This document shows positions 1 to 4,854 of a DNA stretch of 6,136 nt, one piece after another. The notes under the pieces were generated by a model, which was not told where the DNA came from, made no database searches, and worked only from the letters and a program-made list of their open reading frames with translations. This DNA comes from Angelakisella sp. Lineage in GTDB: Bacteria; Bacillota; Clostridia; Oscillospirales; Ruminococcaceae. How positions within the stretch are numbered: the stretch's first letter is position 1; each line of letters opens with the position of its first letter. The stretch covers positions 1 to 6,136 of the forward strand of contig JAAWGY010000148.1 in assembly GCA_022795575.1 (NCBI GenBank), given 5' to 3'. The position numbers were made by a program, and so were the translations under genes.

Positions 1-100
1 ACCGCAGCAATACTTGGTGTATTGCAAGGTTTTTTAACGCGGCAGGGCGGGAAAAGACCTGGCCTGACGGCGTCAGACGGTTGTGAATACAGGTTCTTAA
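1..100. mobile_element. IS-like element end (remnant or edge of an element continuing left)
   Basis: No gene is visible in this stretch. The 17 bases at 81-97 (TTGTGAATACAGGTTCT) match 4802-4818 at 16 of 17 positions. A second patch (agggcgggaaaag, 44-56) resembles 4727-4739 in the same order and orientation. Read on the minus strand the end begins TTAAGAACCTGTATTCACAA, which looks like an insertion-sequence terminus. No transposase is encoded inside the window, so this is either the right end of an element whose body lies to the left or a solo remnant. The family is not assigned; the repeat is seen, the IS interpretation is inferred. Confidence 0.45.
7..35 (+). terminator. Possible Rho-independent terminator
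   Basis: A 7-bp stem (GCAATAC at 7-13, GTATTGC at 19-25) with a 5-nt loop is followed four bases later by six T (30-35). This could terminate a gene entering from the left of the window. The stem is short and AT-rich and the T-run is not immediately adjacent, so the call is weak. Confidence 0.35.
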
Positions 101-128
101 GCATGGCCCCCGCCCGGCGGCTCCCGCG

Positions 129-157
129 TTGCCGAAGCATCCGTTTTCTGCTATAAT
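129..157 (+). promoter_or_regulatory. Sigma-A promoter for the galE operon
   Basis: A -35 box TTGCCG (129-134), a 17-bp spacer and a perfect -10 box TATAAT (152-157), preceded by the extended -10 dinucleotide in TGcTATAAT. Transcription would start near 164-165, giving a leader of about 160 nt before galE. This is the best promoter in the window and would read through galE, the nucleotidyltransferase, the kinase and probably the regulator. Confidence 0.8.
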
Positions 158-248
158 GGAATCCCGCCATCCTGCTCTAAAATACGCTTCAATCCCTACA
201 AAACCGCAATTTTCGGACGATAGTACGAATAATGGGTAGAATCTTCTA

Positions 249-277
249 TTTCATTTTTCCTCCGGCGGGGCTACAAT
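249..277 (+). promoter_or_regulatory. Weak second promoter candidate upstream of galE
   Basis: A near-consensus -10 TACAAT (272-277) lies 17 bp after TTTCAT (249-254), which matches TTGACA at only three positions. If used, it would start transcription near 284 and give a leader of about 43 nt. A poor -35 is what would be expected of an activator-dependent promoter, and the AraC-type regulator encoded downstream is a candidate activator, but no clear operator was found here. Confidence 0.3.
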
Positions 278-310
278 AAGCATAGGAACAGTTTCCCCAA
301 AAATTTTTTC

Positions 311-319
311 AAAGGAGTG
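311..319 (+). promoter_or_regulatory. Ribosome binding site of galE
   Basis: AAAGGAG (311-317) precedes the ATG at 327 with a 9-nt gap after GGAG. It fixes the galE start. Confidence 0.8.
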
Positions 320-326
320 GGTAGTT

Positions 327-1346
327 ATGTCCATTTTAGTCAGCGGCGGCGCAGGCTACATCGGCAGCCATACCTGCGTGGAGCTCATCAATGCCGGCTA
401 CGAGATTGTGGTGGCGGATAACCTGGTGAACTCCTGCGAGGAGGCGGTCCGCCGGGTGGAGCGGATCACCGGCCGGACCATCCCCTTCGTAAAGGCCGAG
501 CTCTGCCACGAGGACGAGGTGGAGGCCCTCTTCGCCAACTACCCCGATATCGACTCGGTGATCCACTTCGCCGGCCTAAAGGCGGTGGGGGAGAGCGTCG
601 CCAAGCCCCTGGAGTACTACTCCAACAACCTCATCAGCACCCTGTACCTCCTCCAGGCCATGCGCCGCCACGGGGTGAAGAACTTCGTCTTCTCCTCCTC
701 CGCCACCGTCTACGGCGACCCCGCCTCGGTGCCCATCCGGGAGGACTTCCCCACCGGCGGCACCACCAACCCCTACGGCACCTCCAAGCTCTTCCAGGAG
801 AAGATGCTTATGGATATCTGCGCCGCCGACCCGGAGCTCAACGTGGCCCTGCTGCGGTATTTTAACCCCATCGGCGCCCACGAAAGCGGCCTCATCGGCG
901 AGGACCCCAACGGCATCCCCAACAACCTGGTGCCCTACATCGCCCAGGTGGCGGTGGGCAAGCTCCCCTGCCTCAACGTCTTCGGGGACGATTACCCCAC
1001 CCCCGACGGCACCGGCGTCCGGGATTACATCCACGTGGTGGACCTGGCCCTGGGCCATGTGGCGGCCCTGAAGAAGCTGAGCCAGAACTGCGGCCTCTTT
1101 GTCTGCAACCTGGGCACCGGCAACGGCTACAGCGTGCTGGACGTCCTGCACGCCTACGAAAAGGCCTGCGGCAAAACGCTGCCCTACACCATCAAGCCCC
1201 GGCGCCCCGGGGATATTGCCAAGTGCTTTGCCGACCCCGCCAAGGCCCGGGAGGAGCTGGGCTGGGAGGCCAGGTACGGCATCGAGGAGATGTGTGCCTC
1301 CTCCTACAAGTGGCAGTCCGCAAACCCCAACGGGTATAAGGGTTAA
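327..1346 (+). CDS. galE: UDP-glucose 4-epimerase, probably also active on UDP-GlcNAc/UDP-GalNAc
   Basis: This cytosolic SDR-family enzyme uses bound NAD to interconvert UDP-glucose and UDP-galactose. At 339 residues it matches the 338-residue E. coli GalE nearly end to end. The Rossmann motif GGAGYIGSH is at residues 7-15 (G7, G10, G13). The catalytic set is Ser125 (FSSSATVYG), Tyr150 and Lys154 (YGTSK), each one higher than E. coli Ser124/Tyr149/Lys153. Other conserved blocks are VIHFAGLKAVGES, LLRYFNP, GIPNNL and DGTGVRDYIHV. The E. coli gate residue Tyr299 corresponds here to Cys300 (IAKCFAD). Human GALE also has Cys at this site, and a Cys there is known to allow N-acetylated UDP-sugars. 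It is the first gene of the operon, 24 bases before the next gene. Family assignment is near certain; dual specificity is inferred. Confidence 0.97.
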   Translation: MSILVSGGAGYIGSHTCVELINAGYEIVVADNLVNSCEEAVRRVERITGRTIPFVKAELCHEDEVEALFANYPDIDSVIHFAGLKAVGESVAKPLEYYSNNLISTLYLLQAMRRHGVKNFVFSSSATVYGDPASVPIREDFPTGGTTNPYGTSKLFQEKMLMDICAADPELNVALLRYFNPIGAHESGLIGEDPNGIPNNLVPYIAQVAVGKLPCLNVFGDDYPTPDGTGVRDYIHVVDLALGHVAALKKLSQNCGLFVCNLGTGNGYSVLDVLHAYEKACGKTLPYTIKPRRPGDIAKCFADPAKAREELGWEARYGIEEMCASSYKWQSANPNGYKG

Positions 1347-1353
1347 GGGTTAA
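1340..1353 (+). repeat. Tandem GGGTTAA duplication at the galE stop
   Basis: GGGTTAA is repeated twice in direct tandem across the galE stop codon (TAA at 1344-1346). It looks like a small local duplication that leaves the reading frame and the next ribosome site intact. No function is evident. Confidence 0.6.
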
Positions 1354-1355
1354 AC

Positions 1356-1362
1356 AAGGAGG
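1356..1362 (+). promoter_or_regulatory. Ribosome binding site of the nucleotidyltransferase
   Basis: AAGGAGG (1356-1362) lies 8 nt before the ATG at 1371. It is a near-perfect anti-Shine-Dalgarno match and sets the start. Confidence 0.8.
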
Positions 1363-1370
1363 GTGTTTGT

Positions 1371-2291
1371 ATGAAAAAGCCTGTTTTGGTCATCATGGCC
1401 GCCGGCATGGGCAGCCGGTACGGCGGCCTTAAGCAGCTGGACCCGGTGGGCAACCACGGCCAGCTCATCATCGATTATTCCATCTTCGACGCCCGGCGGG
1501 CCGGCTTCGAGACGGTGGTCTTTGTCATCAAGCCGGAGATCGATGCCGACTTTAAGGCCGCCATCGGGGACCGCATCGCCAGGGTGATGGATGTCCGGTA
1601 TGCCTACCAGCGCAAGGAGGACCTCCCCGCCGGCTACAGCGTCCCGGCGGAGCGGACAAAGCCCTGGGGCACCGCCCACGCCGCCATGGCCGCCCGGGAG
1701 GTGGTGGACGGCCCCTTTGCCATCATCAACGCCGACGACTACTACGGCCCCGACGCCTACCAGGAGATCTACGACTACCTGGCCAGCCACCAGGACGGGG
1801 ATGTCTACGAGTACGTCATGGTGGGGTACCTGCTGAAAAACACGGTAAGCGAAAACGGCACCGTGGCCCGGGGTGTCTGCGAGGAGACCGAGGACCACTA
1901 CCTCAGCTGCGTTACCGAGCGCACCAAGATCGAGCAGGGCCCGCCCCTGCGGTACACCGAGGACGACGGCCAGAGCTGGACCGTCCTGCCCGATGACACC
2001 ATTGTCTCCCTGAATATGTGGGGCTTTACCCGCAGCTTTTTGGACGAGGCGGCGGCGGGCTTCCCCGCCTTCCTGGACAAGGCCCTGGCGGAAAACCCTG
2101 CCAAGGGGGAGTACTTCCTGCCCAGCGTGGTGAGCCGCCTCATCGGGGAGGGCAAGGCCCGGGTAAAGGTGCTGCGCAGCGCCGATAAATGGTACGGCGT
2201 CACCTACCGGGAGGATAAGCCCACCGTGGTGGCCGCCATTGCGCAAAAGACCCGGGACGGGCTTTACCCCGACCGGCTGTGGGAGGTGTAA
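1371..2291 (+). CDS. Sugar-1-phosphate nucleotidyltransferase (NTP_transferase family)
   Basis: The predicted product is a cytosolic GT-A-fold nucleotidyltransferase that joins a sugar 1-phosphate to a nucleoside triphosphate. The 306-residue protein opens with AAGMGSRYGGLKQLDPVG (residues 10-27), the glycine-rich nucleotide-binding signature with Arg16 and Lys21. PWGTAHA (98-104) matches the base/sugar-recognition segment of the family, and NADDYYG (120-126) supplies the metal-binding acidic residues (Asp122, Asp123). No hexapeptide acetyltransferase domain follows, so it is not a GlmU-type fusion. It lies between an epimerase and a NahK-like kinase, ending 3 bases before the kinase start, so the likely substrate is the hexosamine or hexose 1-phosphate that the kinase makes, with UTP as donor. 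The family is clear; the exact sugar and nucleotide are inferred from neighbours only. Confidence 0.88.
   Translation: MKKPVLVIMAAGMGSRYGGLKQLDPVGNHGQLIIDYSIFDARRAGFETVVFVIKPEIDADFKAAIGDRIARVMDVRYAYQRKEDLPAGYSVPAERTKPWGTAHAAMAAREVVDGPFAIINADDYYGPDAYQEIYDYLASHQDGDVYEYVMVGYLLKNTVSENGTVARGVCEETEDHYLSCVTERTKIEQGPPLRYTEDDGQSWTVLPDDTIVSLNMWGFTRSFLDEAAAGFPAFLDKALAENPAKGEYFLPSVVSRLIGEGKARVKVLRSADKWYGVTYREDKPTVVAAIAQKTRDGLYPDRLWEV
2281..2288 (+). promoter_or_regulatory. Ribosome binding site of the kinase, inside the preceding gene
   Basis: GGGAGGTG (2281-2288) overlaps the last codons of the nucleotidyltransferase, with an 8-nt gap from GGAGG to the ATG at 2295. The stop (2289-2291) and start are 3 bases apart, so the two genes are probably translationally coupled. 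Confidence 0.75.
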
Positions 2292-2294
2292 GCC

Positions 2295-3413
2295 ATGTCC
2301 GTTGCTGCGGAGGAAACCATACAGGAGGCCCTGGCGGCCTTTGACTTTGGCGCCCCGGTGGTGGGGGCCATCCGGTACGGCCAGGGGCACATCAACGACA
2401 CCTTCTGTGTCCACACCCAGCCGGAGGACCGCTGCTGCGGCCGCTTCATCCTCCAGCGGATGAGCGCCGCCGCCTTTAAGCGGCCGGACCAGCTGATGGA
2501 GAACATCATCGGCGTCACCGACCACCTGGGCCGCAAAATCCGGGAGGCCGGCGGCGACCGCAGCCGGGAGGCCATGGAGGTGATCCGCCCCAAAAACGGC
2601 GAGGCCTACTTTACCGACAGCAAGGGGGGGGCCTGGCGGCTCTACCCCTTTGTGGAGGACACCATCTGCTACCAATCCGCCCAGACCCCGGAGCTGTTTG
2701 CCGCCTCCGGGCGGGCCTTTGGCCGGTTCCAGCGGCTGCTGGGGGACTACCCCGCCCACACCCTCCACGAGACCATCCCCCGCTTCCACGACACCGAGGA
2801 CCGGCTCCGGAAGCTAAAGGAGGCGGTGGCGGCGGACAAGCTGGGACGGGCGGCGGAATGCCGGGCCGAGATCGACTTTGTCCTGGCCCGGGAGGCGGAC
2901 TGCTCGGTGGCGCTTTCCGCCATGCGGGAGGGGCGGATCCCCCTGCGCGTCACCCACAACGACACCAAGCTGAATAACGTCCTGATGGACAGGGAGACCG
3001 GGGAGGGGATGTGCATCATCGACCTGGACACCGTCATGCCCGGCCTTGCCATCAACGACTTTGGGGATTCCATCCGCTTTGGGGCCAACCACTCCGCCGA
3101 GGACGAGACCGACCTTACCAAGGTAAACCTGGATGTAACCCTCTTTGCCGCCTACACCGCCGCCTTTTTGGAGGGGGCCCAGGGGAGCCTTACCGACGCC
3201 GAAATCGAGCTGATGCCCTGGGGGGCCAAGCTGATGACGCTGGAGTGCGGCATCCGCTTTTTAACCGATTACTTAGTGGGGGACGAATACTTCCACATCA
3301 GCCGGCCGGGCCAGAACCTGGACCGCTGCCGCACCCAATTTAAGTTAGTGGCGGACATGGAGGTCCATTGGCAGGAGCTATGCGACATCGTCGGCCGGTA
3401 CCGAAAGGGGTAG
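2295..3413 (+). CDS. nahK: N-acetylhexosamine 1-kinase-like phosphotransferase (NahK family)
   Basis: This cytosolic kinase of the aminoglycoside/choline-kinase fold is predicted to phosphorylate GlcNAc or GalNAc at the anomeric C1 using ATP. It has 372 residues, close to the roughly 360 of bifidobacterial NahK. GQGHINDTF (29-37) is the N-lobe nucleotide loop typical of NahK relatives. The catalytic loop HNDTKLNN (221-228) fits the HxDxxxxN pattern with Asp223 as catalytic base and Asn228 as metal ligand. IDLDTVMPG (242-250) carries the second metal-binding aspartates (Asp243, Asp245), and NDFGDSIR follows. Proteins of this group are also often labelled mucin desulfatase or phosphotransferase family. 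Its product would feed the adjacent nucleotidyltransferase and then GalE. Family and active-site integrity are clear. Substrate choice (GlcNAc, GalNAc or another hexose) is inferred from motif similarity and context. Confidence 0.85.
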   Translation: MSVAAEETIQEALAAFDFGAPVVGAIRYGQGHINDTFCVHTQPEDRCCGRFILQRMSAAAFKRPDQLMENIIGVTDHLGRKIREAGGDRSREAMEVIRPKNGEAYFTDSKGGAWRLYPFVEDTICYQSAQTPELFAASGRAFGRFQRLLGDYPAHTLHETIPRFHDTEDRLRKLKEAVAADKLGRAAECRAEIDFVLAREADCSVALSAMREGRIPLRVTHNDTKLNNVLMDRETGEGMCIIDLDTVMPGLAINDFGDSIRFGANHSAEDETDLTKVNLDVTLFAAYTAAFLEGAQGSLTDAEIELMPWGAKLMTLECGIRFLTDYLVGDEYFHISRPGQNLDRCRTQFKLVADMEVHWQELCDIVGRYRKG

Positions 3414-3433
3414 CAGAAGGCTTTTCCTACCCC
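3407..3433 (+). other. Hairpin across the kinase stop, before the regulator RBS
   Basis: GGGGTAG (3407-3413, containing the kinase stop) pairs perfectly with CTACCCC (3427-3433), leaving a 13-nt loop. No T-run follows, so it is not a standard terminator. It ends 8 bases before the AGGAGG of the regulator gene and could protect or punctuate the mRNA between the enzyme genes and the regulator. Confidence 0.45.
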
Positions 3434-3441
3434 GTGAACCC

Positions 3442-3447
3442 AGGAGG
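3442..3447 (+). promoter_or_regulatory. Ribosome binding site that decides the regulator start
   Basis: AGGAGG (3442-3447) sits 8 nt before the ATG at 3456. An in-frame GTG at 3447 overlaps this site and so cannot be the initiator; the ATG at 3456 is chosen. Confidence 0.85.
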
Positions 3448-3455
3448 TGACATAC

Positions 3456-4355
3456 ATGGACATCCTGTTTGACGAGGCGAGGCTGCTGCAGCTGGTCACA
3501 AACCTCTATGTTCTCACCGGCATCACAGCCAATATCCTGGATCCCCAGGGGCGGGACATCCACCTCTTCAAGGACCACCCGCCCTTTTGCCGGGCCATCA
3601 ACGACCTGCCGGAGGGGCACCGGCGGTGTGTGCGGTGCGATATGTGGAAGGTTGCCAACTACAACGCCGAAAAGGGCTTCCAGTTCTACCGTTGCCACGC
3701 TGGCATCTGCGAGGCGGTGCTGCCTCTTTACGACCGGCAGCAGCCCTTGGCCTACCTGGTGTTCGGCTGCTTTTTGGACGACAGCCCCAAGGAGGTGCAG
3801 TGGGAGCACACCCGGGGGCGTCTTTCCTGGTATCCTGGCGGCGCGGACCGGCTGCGCCCGGCCTTCTTCCAGTTCCGCCAATACTCCACCCAGCAGCTAC
3901 GGGCCTACTCCGAGACGCTGGAGGCGCTTTCCGCCTACATTCGGCTTCAGGGGATGATTTTGCGCACCGAGCAGACGGATCTGCAACGGCTGGAGCTGTA
4001 CATTGACCAGCACTACATGGAAAAGCTTTCGCTGGCCACGGTGGCCAAGGGGCTGCACATTGGGCGGACCAAGCTTTGCGGGTTGGCCAAGGAGCTTTCC
4101 GGGGGGCACACCCTTTCCTGGCTGATTGCCCGGCGGCGGACCGAGGCGGCCAAGCGGCTGCTGGTGGAGACACGCCTGCCGATTTCGCTGATTGCGGAGG
4201 AGGTAGGGGTAAACGACTACAACTACTTCTCCAAGGTTTTCCGGTCTATGGAGGGGGCCACGCCCAGCGCCTTCCGGAAGGCGGCCAAAAAGGCCCAGGA
4301 GCTGGAGAAGAAGAAGCAGGAGCTGCGGCGGGGCCCGGGGGAGGAGCCGGACTGA
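3456..4355 (+). CDS. AraC-family transcriptional regulator with PocR-type sensory domain
   Basis: A cytosolic ligand-responsive DNA-binding protein of 299 residues from the ATG at 3456. Residues about 5-165 resemble the PocR sensory domain, with Cys45, a CxxC pair (Cys58, Cys61) and a second cluster CHAGIC (80-85); these cysteines suggest metal or redox/ligand binding, as proposed for this domain class. Residues about 176-275 are a complete AraC DNA-binding domain with two helix-turn-helix units: LSLATVAKGLHIGRTKLCGL and ISLIAEEVGVNDYNYFSKVF. The gene starts 42 bases after the kinase, in the same direction and with similar codon use, so it is likely cotranscribed and probably controls the galE operon. 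PocR itself activates propanediol and cobalamin genes in Salmonella, but nothing here points to those pathways. Domain calls are strong; target and ligand are inferred. Confidence 0.9.
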   Translation: MDILFDEARLLQLVTNLYVLTGITANILDPQGRDIHLFKDHPPFCRAINDLPEGHRRCVRCDMWKVANYNAEKGFQFYRCHAGICEAVLPLYDRQQPLAYLVFGCFLDDSPKEVQWEHTRGRLSWYPGGADRLRPAFFQFRQYSTQQLRAYSETLEALSAYIRLQGMILRTEQTDLQRLELYIDQHYMEKLSLATVAKGLHIGRTKLCGLAKELSGGHTLSWLIARRRTEAAKRLLVETRLPISLIAEEVGVNDYNYFSKVFRSMEGATPSAFRKAAKKAQELEKKKQELRRGPGEEPD

Positions 4356-4383
4356 GCGCCGCCATGCCCGCAGGGCGCTAAAA

Positions 4384-4454
4384 GTTTCGCTCAAGCCTTT
4401 TCAAAGGCTTGCAGGTCCAGGGCAGAGCCCTGGTCGCTCCCGCAGGAGCGAAAC
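4384..4454. repeat. 71-bp cloverleaf-like structured repeat
   Basis: The outer arms GTTTCGCTC (4384-4392) and GAGCGAAAC (4446-4454) are perfect 9-bp complements. Inside are three perfect hairpins: AAGCCTTT/AAAGGCTT (4393-4400, 4403-4410), CCAGGGC/GCCCTGG (4417-4423, 4427-4433) and CGCTCC/GGAGCG (4435-4440, 4445-4450). The last competes with the outer stem. The form suggests a dispersed intergenic repeat; I recall similar elements in Oscillospiraceae genomes but cannot search. It starts 29 bases after the regulator stop and may help end or stabilise that transcript. Confidence 0.7.
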
Positions 4455-4473
4455 TCCCCAGGTTGACTACAAT

Positions 4474-4512
4474 AACGGCAGGGCTTGTGTTTTTGGCACG
4501 AGCTCTGCCGTT
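4474..4512. repeat. 16-bp hairpin in the intergenic repeat block
   Basis: Bases 4474-4489 pair along their whole length with 4497-4512 (14 Watson-Crick pairs and two G-U on the + strand RNA) around the loop TTTTTGG. No T-run follows on the + strand. It is part of a 300-base block of consecutive structures (4384-4682) and may belong to one composite element. Confidence 0.6.
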
Positions 4513-4527
4513 CTACATAGGCCGTCA

Positions 4528-4616
4528 GGCCGCGGTCCAAAAGCAGCAGCTTCCTGGTGAGGCTGGGGCCAATGGCGGTTTGCCGCCCGACGAACCAGGA
4601 AGCGCAAACCGCGGCC
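4528..4616. repeat. Nested 89-nt hairpin, candidate structured element
   Basis: Three perfect stems nest inside one another: GGCCGCGGT/ACCGCGGCC (4528-4536, 4608-4616), GCTTCCTGGT/ACCAGGAAGC (4549-4558, 4594-4603) and GGCGG/CCGCC (4574-4578, 4583-4587). Such ordered nesting is unlikely by chance. It could be a structured RNA, a folded single-strand DNA substrate or part of a dispersed repeat. No known RNA family was recognised. Its 3' part (from 4599) belongs to the inverted repeat copied at 6053-6136. Confidence 0.5.
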
Positions 4617-4682
4617 GGGGTTAGGAGCAGCCGCTATCTCCCCAAAACAGCCCGCCGATGCAATTGGCGGGCGCATTTTGGG
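4599..4682 (+). repeat. Left 84-bp inverted repeat flanking the RCC1 lipoprotein gene
   Basis: The reverse complement of 6053-6136 matches this segment at 83 of 84 positions, with one C/T difference within the GGAGCAGCC stretch near 4629. Identity stops sharply on the inner side at 4682, the end of a terminator-like hairpin. The outer limit cannot be judged because the partner reaches the window edge. Near-identity implies recent duplication or conversion between copies. Confidence 0.92.
4641..4682. terminator. Bidirectional terminator-like hairpin (left copy)
   Basis: CCCAAAA (4641-4647) pairs with TTTTGGG (4676-4682), and inside it GCCCGCC (4650-4656) pairs with GGCGGGC (4666-4672) around a 9-nt loop. 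A GC-rich stem followed by TTTT on both strands fits a bidirectional Rho-independent terminator. On the + strand it would isolate the lipoprotein gene from upstream transcription. Confidence 0.65.
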
Positions 4683-4691
4683 CAGACGGGC

Positions 4692-4820
4692 CTAAGAACC
4701 TATCCAAGACCTCCCTGTAAGCCCCAGGGCGAGAAAAGCCCCACCAAGGCGGCGTGCGGGACAATCTTGAACAGGCTCCAAGGAGTGCAGCCAACCAGCC
4801 ATTGTGAACACAGGTTCTAC
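4692..4820. mobile_element. MITE-like or IS-remnant element with short terminal inverted repeats
   Basis: The left end reads CTAAGAACCTATCC and the right end, on the opposite strand, reads GTAGAACCTGTG, sharing AGAACCT as imperfect terminal inverted repeats. The right end (4802-4818) and an internal patch (4727-4739) recur at 81-97 and 44-56. At about 130 bp it is too small to code for a transposase, so it fits a non-autonomous element or a deleted IS. It lies between the left inverted repeat and the lipoprotein gene and may have supplied or disrupted that gene's promoter. Confidence 0.45.
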
Positions 4821-4840
4821 GTTAAAACCGGGCAAAGTAG

Positions 4841-4847
4841 AAGGGGG
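4841..4847 (+). promoter_or_regulatory. Ribosome binding site of the RCC1 lipoprotein gene
   Basis: AAGGGGG (4841-4847) lies 7-8 nt before the GTG at 4855. It is a weaker site than those of the operon genes. Together with the start of a lipoprotein signal peptide it picks GTG 4855 over an in-frame GTG at 4804 inside the IS-like end. No convincing promoter was found just upstream. Confidence 0.6.
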
Positions 4848-4854
4848 TTTCAAA

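Noticed and set aside
205..230. TTCG/CGAA inverted repeat as an operator in the galE leader
   Set aside because: Only four matched bases per arm and no second copy; not distinguishable from chance.
576..1151. 191-codon minus-strand open frame inside galE
   Set aside because: Antisense shadow of a fully conserved GalE; no recognisable domain and no ribosome site.
1350..2789. 479-codon open frame on the minus strand opposite the nucleotidyltransferase and kinase genes
   Set aside because: Low-complexity Gly/Val/His/Leu-rich translation typical of the antisense of GC-rich genes; it runs across two well-supported family members on the + strand.
3447..3455. Upstream GTG start for the AraC-type regulator
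   Set aside because: The GTG lies within the AGGAGG ribosome site itself; the ATG at 3456 has proper spacing.
4384..4682. CRISPR array, tRNA or known housekeeping RNA in the hairpin-rich block
   Set aside because: There are no regularly spaced direct repeats, no tRNA-like TTCGA arm, and none of the conserved cores of RNase P, SRP RNA, tmRNA or 6S RNA that I could recognise.
4767..4795. TTGAAC as a -35 box for the lipoprotein gene
   Set aside because: No acceptable -10 hexamer 16-18 bases downstream (CCAACC at the 17-bp position).
4804..4854. Upstream in-frame GTG for the lipoprotein
   Set aside because: It would put a non-hydrophobic segment from the IS-like end in front of a textbook lipoprotein signal peptide; the ribosome site fits GTG 4855.
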